Source: Larix sibirica (lineage: Eukaryota > Streptophyta > Pinopsida > Pinales > Pinaceae). Taken from it: 23,195 bases of DNA. Location of the stretch: NCBI GenBank assembly GCA_004151065.3, contig NWUY0300107760.1:1-23195 (forward strand), given 5' to 3'. This document shows, in pieces, positions 1-10,269 of the stretch; positions within the stretch are counted from its first letter, which is position 1, and each line of letters begins with the position of its first letter. The notes under the pieces are model-generated. The model searched no databases. It saw only the letters and a list, made by a program, of their open reading frames with translations, and had not been told where the DNA came from. Position numbers and translations under genes: made by a program.

Positions 1-1219
1 ATAGTTGACACTCTACGATATTATAACAGAGGAAGGATAGGATGTGGAAGTTAGTTGTGAATTAGAAAGATGAAGCATGTGGGTAAGGATGTTGAGGAAA
101 TTAGCTTTAAACATTTTCATTATTCGTGTGTGTTAAAACTCTTGCTTTACCCTTGCATGATAAACTCAGACACTATGTGGTTGTAATTTATTAATGTAAA
201 CTAACTAGTGAAATGGATGATGTTTGGTCACTAAATTATTGTATGTATGTTTGTTTATCATTAGTACCTACACATTATATGTATACGCTAGCTACACATG
301 CATAGACTATTCATGTACGCTAATACTACTAGAAGTAATTGTATTACTTGTTTACCAATGAGTAATGTAATGTTTAGGGAAAACATGTGTGTGTGTGTGT
401 GACAAATATCTAACTACATTTATTATTATTAGTGAGATTAATTAATTAAGAATGAGGTTGTCATAGATATTTTGGGAATATGTCACTTACATGGATACCT
501 ATTTCCTTGCATTTATTTTATGATCATGTCATGTCAATTCCTTGGGATTGAGTTATTAATTTAATATTTTTCCTAGAACTAAGAGAAGGGAGATTGATGA
601 GCATTGAATGGGGTGGTTGACAAAGGATTTTGGGGTGATAAGAGAAGGGGAAGTATCGAGAAGGGGGGGATCATTACTTTGGGGGAATTTTCTTATTTGA
701 AAGAAGAGGAAGTGGAAAACTAGAGGATTGCACAGATTGAAACTAGAGATTGCTATTGTTGTTCTTGGGAACTTCTGGCACGGAGGACCAAGGAACCTAC
801 GGGTTTTCTTTGACCTAGGGAGCCAGCAAGGTTGTCCCTAACTAACAGGGAGGTAAAAAATCTAGTTTGGGCTAGACTATGGCAAGGAAAAGGAGGAAGG
901 ATTGGGGCTTACTCAACAGATTGCAACAGATTATGGACTTACATGTATTTTTCAGTTTTCCACCTTGTTTTGTTTGATAACTTGTTATGTTATTATGATA
1001 ATGCTCAAATGAGTTGTAGTTTTGTTATTTTGTTAGTAAAATCTTGGTTTTGTTATTATGATGAGGAATTCTGTATAAAAGCTTTATTATGAAATTTTGA
1101 AACTGTTAAGAAATTTTAAATCAATATTTAATTCCTACAACATAGCTTAAATTGTTAGTATTTAGTTCTTGACTAATGGGTAGAACCAAAGGATCATGTA
1201 GATTAACCTCGTCCTTACA
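1..1219 (+). repeat. Long LTR-like repeat remnant, copy A (left edge cut by window)
   Basis: No gene is seen here. The stretch is collinear, with many indels, with 16870-18330. Shared anchors include TAGTTGACACT (2 and 16872), the CCTA(G/A)AACTAAG(A)AAG block (572 and 17702), the ATTGTTGTTCTT block (about 755 and 17848) and the CCAAG(G)AACC-type block (788 and 17898). The purine-rich middle (570-730) and T-rich end resemble a plant LTR. A possible end is the CCTTACA at 1213-1219, weakly matching GGTGTTACA at the end of copy B. Orientation and LTR status are inferred. The 86-aa open frame at 832-1092 shows no recognisable domain. Confidence 0.4.
386..401. repeat. (TG)8 microsatellite
   Basis: Eight perfect TG dinucleotides lie inside the copy A repeat. 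Confidence 0.9.
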
Positions 1220-1829
1220 TGTAAGTATTTTTAATAATCAAGTTTTTAGTTACTTTTGCAATTATGCAATAATATTTATTTAGAGAAACTATCTACCCAA
1301 ATCATGGTAGGGAGCAAAAGTATAATTAGTGGGGATTTCACAAACAATTTTAACAGAGTATACTTATGCATTATTGGTTATCATAAAGTCTTAATAATCC
1401 CAAAAGGTCAACAAATACTAAAATTAGTTTTTCTTCCTTTTATGATATTGTATGAAAAGTTAACAATCATTTACAACCATGAAAAAATGTTATAACTTCA
1501 ACCACTTTAATGAATAATGAATCATTTCAATTATAAGATTTGCATTTTGTCTCTAAATTAATATTAGCAACTGTTGTGATTAAGGTCACTTTAATTGAAA
1601 GCATTTTTTTTTGTCTCTTTTTATATTTTATATTTGATGTAAAAATTTAAAATAATTTTTATGATTTAATAGAAACTTTGAATCAAACAAATGTTTAAAA
1701 AAATAATCAAATATAATTTACAAATTTTTTCATAATTTAACATGAAATATGTTATTAATGTTTATGTGATTAGTATTAACAGTTTTTTTTTTTTCTTTTC
1801 TTTTTTTTCGTATGGTTCATGGAACACTC
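1220..1829. other. AT-rich intergenic DNA, no gene seen
   Basis: This is very AT-rich sequence with homopolymer runs, including a T/C-interrupted poly-T tract at about 1782-1809. The 79-aa open frame at 1256-1495 has no recognisable motif and the composition of chance AT-rich sequence. Nothing else is supported. Confidence 0.6.
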
Positions 1830-2030
1830 TTTTTTTTTGGTACCCTGCTACGTCTACAGTAACCTCCCCAGCGTCCGGAGACATAGTAAGGGCGGTTAAT
1901 TGGCTAGTAGAGCTCCCGAATAGCTTAGCGACTCATGTAGGAGCCAATGTCACTGGCGAGACTTGAACCTAGGTGGAGCGGATAACAATCCAATGACTCA
2001 ATCACTTGGGCTAAACCCAATTGACATAAG
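1830..2030 (-). mobile_element. tRNA-derived SINE-like element (antisense)
   Basis: On the minus strand a TAGCCCAAGTGAT-type A box (plus 2002-2014) is followed at tRNA-like spacing by AGGTTCAAGTC, a B-box match (plus 1961-1971). An unrelated body follows and ends in a 9-A tail (poly-T at 1830-1838 on plus). Internal Pol III boxes plus an A tail are the defining pattern of tRNA-derived SINEs. I found no convincing target-site duplication, so both ends are approximate. The segment is less AT-rich than its surroundings. The 74-aa frame at 1742-1966 runs through it and is not a gene. Confidence 0.6.
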
Positions 2031-2580
2031 TTTTTTTCAAGGCTCGTACCCACACAATGGAACCAGTGACCTTACATAAGGAGTACCTTAACAATACACC
2101 CATTCACCATCTATTCTACACCCTGTGGGCAATATCAATTTATATTATTAACATTAACAACTATTACTGTATATTGAGGCCAATTTATTTGAAGGTATTT
2201 TTTCAACGCTTATTATTATATTTTGATATAAGAACTTATAATTATTTTAACGAGTTATACTAAAATATGTAATCAAATAAATTGATTAAAAAAAAGAAAT
2301 CTCTTTTAGAATTGCTTTCGTGGGTTAATAACACTATTTGTGACATTCACTTTAGTTGAAGATAATTTTAATCTTTTTTATATATTTAATATCGTATTTT
2401 AGAATTATTTTCAATATTTAATAGAATATTTAGAATAAATTGGTTTTAAAAATTAAACAAATATGATGTAGAATTGTTTTTGTAATTTAATATCTAAGAT
2501 GTTATCACTATATAAAATTGGAAGAATAATTATTTTATTAGATTAAACTATCATAATTTTAATTTCAATTATTTTTCATA
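2031..2580. other. AT-rich DNA with a possible second tRNA-like fragment
   Basis: The stretch 2041-2110 is less AT-rich and, on the minus strand, has GTTAAGGTA followed by a degraded GGTTCCATTGT. This could be the head of another SINE, joined to the element at 1830-2030. The remainder to 2580 is AT-rich with no gene. Confidence 0.3.
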
Positions 2581-2890
2581 TGGTTTTGCTCCCACCCTCT
2601 AGCTTATAGGTGAGAATGGATTGTCGATACCTTGCTAGCTCCAATCAATAATTACTCATGAAGAACCCCAATAAATAATCGACTCGCAAAGAAGCAAACA
2701 CGTCACAAGTGTTTTTTAAATCCTAGTGGGGAGTCACAACGACTCTCCTCCCTACCACTCAAGTTATACCTTATTCACTTTTAAATTGAAGTACTTGAGG
2801 TGGGCTTTGATCCACTTATGTGTGCACGGGTCACCGGACCATTTAATATAAATCCTAAGGGTGCAACCACACATTTGACCACTACCTCAA
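2581..2890. other. Less AT-rich island, probable unidentified repeat remnant
   Basis: This block of mixed composition has sharp AT-rich borders and contains short inverted and tRNA-like motifs, for example TAACTTGAGTGG on minus (plus 2756-2767) and GGATCAAAGCC on minus (plus 2803-2813). The order of these two boxes fits a SINE on minus, but spacing and the rest do not convince. It probably is an old transposon fragment of unknown class. Confidence 0.25.
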
Positions 2891-3446
2891 TTTGATTATA
2901 ATTTTATTTTTATCAATATTAATAATTAGTTTAGTAAAAATATTAAGAATAAATGTAAAAAATAGGATTCAATAAAAAATATTGATTGAAAAATTAATCA
3001 ATTTATGCAATCATTGATTGGATCATTTAATAAATCAAGTATGTAAACATGTTTAATGAACATATCGTATCTGGACAAGAGATAATTCAACTAAAATTTT
3101 CCAATCATAATCCAAATTGAATGATTTTGTTAGCTAAAGTCAAACATTATATGGCATCTCAAATTAATTTTGTTCATCATTAACATACATAGTACAATAC
3201 ATTTTAAAAATCAAACAACTTCAATGTCAACATGATATGAAAATGCATACTATACACGAACATTATTATCAAAATCAATATATATGTCAAATATACATGT
3301 CAACTACTGTGAGGTATGCCCTCAGACATAGAGGCAATAATACCTTTCATAGATAAGAAATAAACTACGGTTTGATATATCTCTCCAACAACATCCATGT
3401 CACTCGATAAGACCATAAAACTACAAGTTAGTAGTCGGTGCAATAG
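2891..3446. other. AT-rich intergenic DNA, nothing recognised
   Basis: No coding potential, RNA gene or clear repeat boundary is visible. The composition is strongly AT-rich. Confidence 0.6.
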
Positions 3447-3662
3447 GTGGATGGTGTGGTTGGTGGTGCAATTGGTGGCATAGGTGGAGTAACAAGAGGT
3501 GCAATTGGTTATGCAAGTGGAGGAGAAGGTAGAGGAGGAGGAGGGGAAGCTAAAGGTGGGGGAAGAGAAGGATTTATAGTAGTGTCCTCAAAAGATGAAT
3601 CAGATGAAGAAGACCAACAAGTCTTCAACCTTGAGACTTGGTTTAGGGCGATGACAATATGA
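3447..3662. repeat. GGT/GGA-rich low-complexity segment (Gly-rich on +, Pro-rich on -)
   Basis: A G/A-rich run at 3440-3570 reads as glycine-rich on plus (71-aa open frame) and as Pro/Ser-rich on minus (62-aa open frame 3509-3697). The minus reading ends in a short acidic or serine-rich patch, of the kind seen in linkers of transposon-encoded plant proteins. Neither frame has a domain I recognise, and the flanks carry stops in all frames. I treat it as low-complexity sequence, possibly part of a dead transposon gene on the minus strand. Confidence 0.35.
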
Positions 3663-4177
3663 CACATCAATAAATTCATATCACAAGGAAGGTTCACATA
3701 AATTTATGCAAGTTCGATATCTTGCATGGCCACTTGAGATCATATTAGCACCACTTCAAAGTGAGCCATAGGTGTACAGAACTTATTCATCATTTACTAA
3801 TGAATCTATGATTTGGTATCTACGACATGCTAGGTCTATGTGCTTGAAATTGCTCATCGACATTAGATATATCTACATAAGATAGGGGAAACCCATTACC
3901 AACAAAGAAACCAGTACTTGTAAATAGTACACAACAATAAACAACTTAAACATAATTGTATAATTAATTACATATGCAATACACAAAACAAAACAAAAAT
4001 ATTCTAATAAACAATCAAAATATAAAGGTAATATTATCTCTCATAATTAGTCCCTTGTCGTGTCTAAATAGAATGTTTGGACCACATCCTTGTGAGTCCA
4101 TCCTTGCACATGGATAATGTATAAGTTTGAGGACTTGATTGTCCTCGCTATTTAATAGAGATAAAACTTCTTAACTC
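3663..4177. other. Intergenic DNA, no gene seen
   Basis: This is AT-rich sequence with stops in all frames. It may continue the decayed element that contains the low-complexity segment to its left, but no domain can be read. Confidence 0.5.
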
Positions 4178-4289
4178 ATCGGCCTATTCGACAATTTGTA
4201 GAACCGATGGGAAAATTTTGCTGGTTAAATTCAACTATATGGTGTACTGCTCTTGGTGATGGCCTATTTGACAATTTGTATAACCGATG
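4178..4289. repeat. Pair of 32-bp direct repeats, 80-bp period
   Basis: Copies at 4178-4209 and 4258-4289 share GGCCTATT(C/T)GACAATTTGTA followed by AACCGATG, with only a few differences. The pair is probably a local duplication. Confidence 0.75.
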
Positions 4290-4379
4290 CTTGTCTGTCT
4301 GAAAGCGCTAAAAGAAAGTTAAATGAAATTTTGATTCATTAATTTTATTGTTTACCCTACCGTGGTGCACCCTTTATCC

Positions 4380-4740
4380 CGACGCTCTAGTACGTGGCGC
4401 ATATCAGTGTGCTTGGTAATAGTGCAAATTAATATATCGGATGCATTGAAGAGCATTATAAAAAAAATGATATTTTATTACAAAACATTTTAACCTAACT
4501 CTAACTCGGTGTCTATTGCAATGTTACGCACTGATGCGGTTCAATATATTGGGCACATATGCAAGATAATTTAAAAAAATAATCCTAACATGGTGCATGT
4601 TGTTTGGCTATGCATTGGTGTAGTTTAATATATTGAATGCACCAACAAGGATTTCTTGAAAAAACGGTTGATATTGTTTATGAAATATGTTAATCTAATT
4701 CAGTGCTTTTCGTAAGGTTACATATTGATGTGAGCATTAA
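4380..4740. repeat. Diverged local repeats around TAATATAT(C/T)GNNTGCA
   Basis: Three related blocks begin near 4430, 4542 and 4626. Each has (T/C)AATATAT(C/T)G followed by a GCA-containing stretch and an A-rich segment. The spacing is irregular (about 112 and 84 bp), so this is a decayed tandem array at best. Confidence 0.35.
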
Positions 4741-5709
4741 GCAAGTACACCACTACGATGATCTGGTTTAAGCACACCGCAAAAAAATGGCGAAACCTTC
4801 AGTTGCTTACCTTTGCTAAAAATAGAGAAGAAATAAGTGGTTCTCGAAAAAACTTTATTAATTGGTGTTTTCATTGTAATGCATCAATGCCTTTAGTGTC
4901 ATACATGAAAACTACCCTTTTTTATCGAACTCTTTAGTCTTGTTGGCATTAGTGTTGACAGACAATGAGTTATTAGCCCATGTTTTACTATACTTTTCAT
5001 TTGCAAGTCAAATTGCTTTGTCTTGACATTAGTTCAATTTTATGTTAAATTTTTTAATAAAGTTTTTTAATGTTTATAAAATACAATTTATTAAATTGAT
5101 TTTTTGAATTCGCTGGAAAAAATTGATTTTTTGAAAATTAAAAATATTTTTTAAAATTTTATTCATTTTATTTTTTTATTGGTCAAAGAGGTTATCGATG
5201 AGACATAAATTCTTGACGGAGTGACTTAGATTTTAAAACATGAAAAATAAAACTAAAATCATTTAATATGGAATTTTCTAAGAATGCCATGTGGCAACTT
5301 TCACGTGTCATTTTTTACTTTTGTGTACTAAAAACAAAAGTTGTTCTCACTTCTCATGTGATGTTTTGATTTAGATGTGACCAATACTACATATTTTTAT
5401 TTCAATATTTGTATGACGACAAATACTTAATTGATATGACAAGTTTTACACACTTGTTATGTTCTTATGATTTCTCCTTGCTTTCTCAATTTCTATATTC
5501 AACCTATAACTTGTTACTTTCTCAATTTTTATCATTGCCATCGACTAGTGACTTTGTGGCATATTCACTTGTTTATATTAATTTCTTATCATAACCAGCA
5601 TAGCTCCATCTTAATTTTGAATCTATTAAGCACTTAAAGGGTTTAGAAATAAATTGAGATGCAAATCCCTTAGTATTTAAAATATCTTGAGTTGAGATGG
5701 ATCTATGTT
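4741..5709. other. AT-rich intergenic DNA left of the LINE
   Basis: No gene is seen. The sequence has A/T homopolymers and some imperfect short repeats. The small frames near 5409-5776 are chance readings of AT-rich DNA. Confidence 0.6.
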
Positions 5710-5723
5710 GATATGTGCATATA
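5710..5723. repeat. Target-site duplication of the LINE, right-hand partner at 12120
   Basis: GATATGTGCATATA here is identical to 12120-12133. It sits immediately outside the A-tail end of the minus-strand LINE, where a target-site duplication should be. Confidence 0.85.
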
Positions 5724-6025
5724 CCTTTTTTCCAAGAAAAAAAATACTTTCCATTTAAGAAAAAATTAAAATACAATCTTCAAGTGCTGAAGAACAGTCA
5801 ACAAAAAAGAAAATTAAAACCCTTATGTGCATCCCAACCAAACCCTTGCAATGTGACTCGACCTAGTATAGCCAATCTACAATTATCATCCCAAAATAAC
5901 AGCCTTCAGGATCATTTATCGTAACCATACATGAAAAATACTTATGAATAATTAAATGTTGTTAATCTAATTGAAACTAAAGCTCCTTCATGGAATTCAT
6001 CCACATACAAGTTCCCCGCAGTCAG

Positions 6026-6405
6026 CTACAAAGCTCGCTTTAAGAGGACATTTGCCTCTATATTGTGTTCCCATAAAACATGCTCAAAGCTCACATGTTG
6101 GAAATGTTGACTAACTTTCTTCAAGTGAATAACCAAATGGTATCATCAGGATATGATTTCACCCTTCATCCATCTAATTGTAAGTGTTGAATCCCCAAAT
6201 ACTTGCATTGTTTCCAAACTGTCTCGAGAGCTAATTTTAACAATTGAAATAACGCTAGAAATTACACTATATTATTAGAACTTGCCCCCACAAACCACTT
6301 ACCACAAAAATAGCGAAAATATAACAAGAACAAAACAAAGCCTATACTACTATGTTGATCCACCCCCTGACTCAGACCATCAAAGAAGCTCCACAGTTAT
6401 TCTTT
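6026..6405 (-). pseudogene. LINE RNase H domain (RVT_3 type), broken
   Basis: The minus strand starts with a WSFFDGLSQG-like segment, matching the first acidic strand of plant RNase H domains (F-D-G). It continues with GDSTLTIRWMKGE, the second acidic block with Asp, and ends with VLWEHNIEANVLLKRAL, corresponding to the conserved REHNxxADxLAKxAL end (here Asp is replaced by Asn or lost). Two adjacent stops (TGA TGA) interrupt the middle and a TAG closes the frame at 6026-6028. The domain removes RNA from the RNA-DNA hybrid during reverse transcription. It is the C-terminal part of ORF2 and is not functional here. Confidence 0.8.
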
Positions 6406-6599
6406 GTTAATTCTCAGCTTGCCAACCTCATAGACTTTGGCTTTAAGCAAAGCTTGACTATAAGCACATAACAAAGCAATCACTTTAGCATATATTTTGA
6501 AAGTCAAAGTAATTTTCTCCTCGAAGATGAGTGCATTTTGTGCCATCCAAATCCCCCACATGGTAAAGAAAGGAAGTACACGAAGCCTTCAATCTAGAC

Positions 6600-6638
6600 A
6601 AGAAAAAAAATAAAAAAAATAAAAAAATAAAAAAATAT
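6600..6638. repeat. A-rich simple repeat inside the LINE
   Basis: The run has (A7T)-like periodicity between the zf-RVT and RNase H parts. It reads as a meaningless Phe/Tyr run on minus, so it is an expansion that arose after the element died. Confidence 0.8.
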
Positions 6639-6649
6639 ATTGCTTGGCT

Positions 6650-6890
6650 ATGTTCCTCTCCCAAAGTTGTTGCACTCTAAGGTGACCCTTGAGCTCCTTC
6701 CGAACGTTCATAGTGTAAGGACAATGCAAAAACAAATGTTCATTAGTTTTCTCATCCTCTCGAAATAACATGCAAATGCCCAGGCATGTTTATTTATCCT
6801 CTACATCCTATCCTAGGTCAAAATGCCCTTGTTAAGAACCAACCAAAGGAAAAGGACACTCTTTGGAGGAGTTGCGACTTTTCATAGTTT
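6650..6890 (-). pseudogene. LINE zf-RVT region of ORF2, broken
   Basis: The minus-strand reading contains SVLFLWLVLNKGILT, then CVICREDEKTNEHLFLHCPY. This matches the plant LINE zf-RVT pattern: W-L-x-L-x-K-L-T, then C-x2-C, then E-x2-x-H-L-F-x-H-C. The cysteines and histidines are largely kept. Stops and frame changes occur upstream. It lies between RT and RNase H as expected. Confidence 0.85.
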
Positions 6891-7699
6891 CCTCCACCAC
6901 CAAAGAGTCTCCCTCCCATCTCCAACAATTATGGAGAGATAACAGAATTGAGTTGTATAAATTCCCCCCAAACTATTGAAAACCCACACTAGTTCATGGA
7001 CCTCATTAATGATCTGAGTATGAGCTTTTTTAAGCTCCGCTACATATCCATCCCACTGTTACGCCCAATCTTCGATCAGACCAAGATCACAGGACTGTAT
7101 CCAACCTTGAGTCCACACATTTGATGCCTAAATGTTTGCAAATTTGTTAAAGTGCAGAGTCCCCTTTCATTGAAAGTTTCTCTAGAAGGCACATCCTTGA
7201 CACACATCCCATGATAGGATCCATTACCACCCTGACCATCGATCCAGTGCCAACCTTCCATGCAAGAAAATGATTCACCATCAAGAATCCTAGCATTATC
7301 GTGTTCCATTGGTTAGAGGCTAAATGAATTGACTTATGCCCCCTCCTAATCTAATCGATAAATGTATCTGACACAGAATCAAAATCAAATGAGCTTTTAC
7401 CCTTTTGTTCCACACGAGATACTTATCCAATAAAATAATTCTATAGAGACTATCACGCATCATAAAATTCCACGACGAATTAGCTGCCAGGACCTGGTTA
7501 AAAGAAGAAGAAAAAATTACACCCCATCCTCCATGATCCGTAGGTAAAGCAATAGTCTTCCAGTTTCCAATATGGGAGCCATGGTAGTCACTATTGTCCT
7601 TCTAGAGATAGTTAAAATAGATATGCCTTGTCCTGTCCAAAGTTCTCTTAGGAATGTGGGCCATATAACTTCAAGCAATGAATTTACTATAACTAATCT

Positions 7700-8669
7700 C
7701 TTCCTGAGCAAAATCCATCGATTGTATTAGTTGTTGACTCCCCTTTCAATCCTAGCTATGAGTCAATTCCAATTGTCTTTGCCATAATTATTAGGCTTGA
7801 GAAGATAGGCTAGATACGTTAAGCCTTCTTCTAATTTATTTGTAGAAAAAGGAAGGAACCTATTTCACATATTCCACCTTTGGATGAACCCACCAGGACA
7901 ATACACTGTAAACTTTTCAATATTTATTTCCATTATAGTCGCCTGATAAAACAAAGCAATTACTTGTTTGTATTGTCTTCCTTCCTCTGCATATACTAAT
8001 AAGAACAATAGAATGTCATCGACAAATATAAGATGTGTCAAGTTCTCACTCCCACCAAAAGAAATTCCATGGATTTACCTCCTCTTATATTTAGCATGAA
8101 TAGCTTGGGTCAAGCCTTTGACTATCACTAAAAACATTTAAGAGGATAACATGCATCCTTGACGCAAACCCCTAGAAAACTTGAAAAAATTGGACCCTGA
8201 GTTATTAATCAAAACAATAAAGGAAGATGAACTTACACATCCCATTATCCATCTGATGACTTCCAAATTGAAACCTACATGAAGCATCCAAAGATAGAGC
8301 CAAAAAACTCTATAATAACCTTTTGATAAATCTAGTTTAGCGACAATGTTGGAAATAAATTAACATTAAACCTTCCTACAGTGAGCCGACGGCTTCACAA
8401 ATCAACCTTCCCTGTAAGAAAGCAATTTGCTTCGTAGAAATCTCCTTCGAGAGAGTGGGCTTGATCTAAACTCCACTCACCTTTGAAATGATTTTGTATA
8501 TTCCATTATAGAGCGAGATAGGCCCGAATTCATAAAAATTGGAGGGGCAATCCACTTTAGGGATTAAATATAAACAAGTCATATCGAAACTTCCAGGCAT
8601 CCCCCCATATAGTTGCACTTCCTCTACCAATTGTAATAGATCATCACCAGCCAGATCAAGAAAATCCAA
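7700..8669 (-). pseudogene. LINE reverse transcriptase domain of ORF2, broken
   Basis: The minus strand reads TCLYLIPKVDCPSNFYEFGP followed by ISLYNGIYKIISK, the 'LIPK...RPISLCN..YKI' opening of plant LINE RTs (Arg is changed to Gly). It continues with VAKLDLSKGYYRV (first catalytic Asp block), SRGLRQGCMLSS (RGLRQGxPLSP block) and LIFVDDILLF (plus about 8012-8032), the catalytic F-x-D-D box. The catalytic Asp pair is intact but stops separate the blocks. The downstream part to 7700 matches the RT thumb region only loosely. Confidence 0.9.
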
Positions 8670-9419
8670 AAAAATTTATAGTCCAATTGTCTGGCCTAGG
8701 ACTTTTGTCCTTCTAGAAAGAATAAAGGAAAAATATGAATTCTTCCTTTGAGATAGGATGCAAAAGCTCCGCCTCTTCTTCCTCCTCCGCAAATCTAGGG
8801 AGTAAAGCAACCAATATCAACACTCCCTTGGATGGACTCTTTCAGGCTCTTGGAAAATGGAATAAAAGTGGATTACCCCAAGATGAGCAAATGCTTAAAA
8901 AATACAAACTAACTGGCCCTCCTCATCCCTCGACTCCCAAATTGTGTTTATATTTCTCCTATGATTAGCATAATTATGAAGAATTCTTTTTTTTTTATAA
9001 AAAATAAATAAATTATGTTTTGGTTGCCTGATACGAGCCAAAGTGCTCAGCTCTTTAGGTGCCATTCAATTTCCTTATTCTACAACAACTTGTCCTTTCT
9101 CTATTCCTGGTCGATTGGAATGTTCTGTTTAATTACATTGACAAGACCTTATTTATGTTCTGCAAAAAAATATCTATTTGAGCTTCAACTGAAGCCAATA
9201 AGGCATCCCTCTTATGGTGGTGTTCCCTCGCCCACTATGTCACTTTCTCTTTTTAGACTATAGAGAGAATTTGCAAACTAGGCCCCCGCATTGACCCCAT
9301 CTATATCCTGAACATGTTTCTATACCCACTTCACTAACTATTGTAGGTCTTCATCTAAAGACCAACTTGAATTGTAATTAAAAAGGGCACCTGGCTTGGC
9401 ATCCTTGACCCCGATTTCC

Positions 9420-10104
9420 AAGAATATGGGAAAATGGTTAGAGAATCGACTATTGTCAACCCAAGATCAAATACAATCCAAAGAATGAATCAAAACTTCA
9501 TTAACTAAGAATCTATCAATTCTTTTTTATACCCCCTCGCCCCTAGACTGATTGTTGCACCACGTCGATCGAAGTTGACAAAGCTCAACATTGATCCAAC
9601 CCATCGCTTCGAATTTCTCCACAAAGAATTTCGCTAAATGATCATTTCTAGTGGAGGAGCCCCAAATTTCCTTCCAACTAAGGCTGATATTGAGGTCCCT
9701 CGCAACAATCATATTATGTATCTTCAAACAATTCAATGCAGACAACTTCTCCCAAAAGTCCTGTCTACCATCAAAAAGCCCGTATAGATTAAGGATCATA
9801 AAAGAAACTTCCAACTCTTTATTGAAGACATGTACACATAAGCTATAAGATATTTCAAAACAAATGGTCAAAGAAAGATGGTTATTGTACCCTGTTATGA
9901 CGCCACTAGAGTGACCAACTGAGTCTAAATCTACAAAATCCCAACCCAAAACCATATTTTTAACACTGACATGAACAACTCCCCCTTTCCCATAGATCAT
10001 TGAATCAATAAAACATCAGGTTTCTACAGATCAACCAACCACTCGAGGGAAAGAATCTTGGTCTACCCTCTTAGACCTTGAACAAGGACATACAATAACT
10101 TCAT
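9420..10104 (-). pseudogene. LINE APE-type endonuclease, start of ORF2, broken
   Basis: The likely ORF2 start is the ATG at 10104 (minus), giving MKLLYVLVQGLRG, a decayed form of the usual 'MK.LSWNVRGL'. Next comes KPDVLLIQ with a stop where the catalytic Glu of LIQET should be. After a frame change a 157-codon open stretch (10000-9527) carries the VARDLNISLSWKEIWGSS block (D-x-N motif) and other conserved parts. RFSNHFPIFLEI near 9439 is the S-D-H-x-P-I signature with Asp replaced by Asn. The enzyme nicks target DNA to prime insertion. This copy lacks key residues and is interrupted. Confidence 0.88.
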
Positions 10105-10269
10105 TTTGACATCTCTTTAGGGGTTTTCCTTGCTCTAAGGACCCCTAAGATGGGCGTATGATGACCTTGGTTGACTTCTCGTTGTGCCTTCTTTTGTGCA
10201 TGCTGAATTTATGACTTTCTACCCACTCTAGACATAACATACTCCTTCAAACTATCTATACCACTTCCT

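Noticed and set aside
1742-2014. True tRNA gene near the A and B boxes
   Set aside because: The boxes are degenerate, the cloverleaf stems do not pair, and a long unrelated body with an A tail follows, which fits a SINE instead.
2581-2890. Another SINE
   Set aside because: Box-like motifs exist but spacing, tail and target duplication are lacking.
3447-3662. Glycine-rich protein gene
   Set aside because: The frame is short, lacks a signal peptide or known domain, and depends on a low-complexity tract that is open on both strands.
9527-10000. Longest open frame (157 aa, minus) as a host gene
   Set aside because: It matches the APE endonuclease part of LINE ORF2 and is cut by stops and a frame change on both sides, so it is a relic inside the element.
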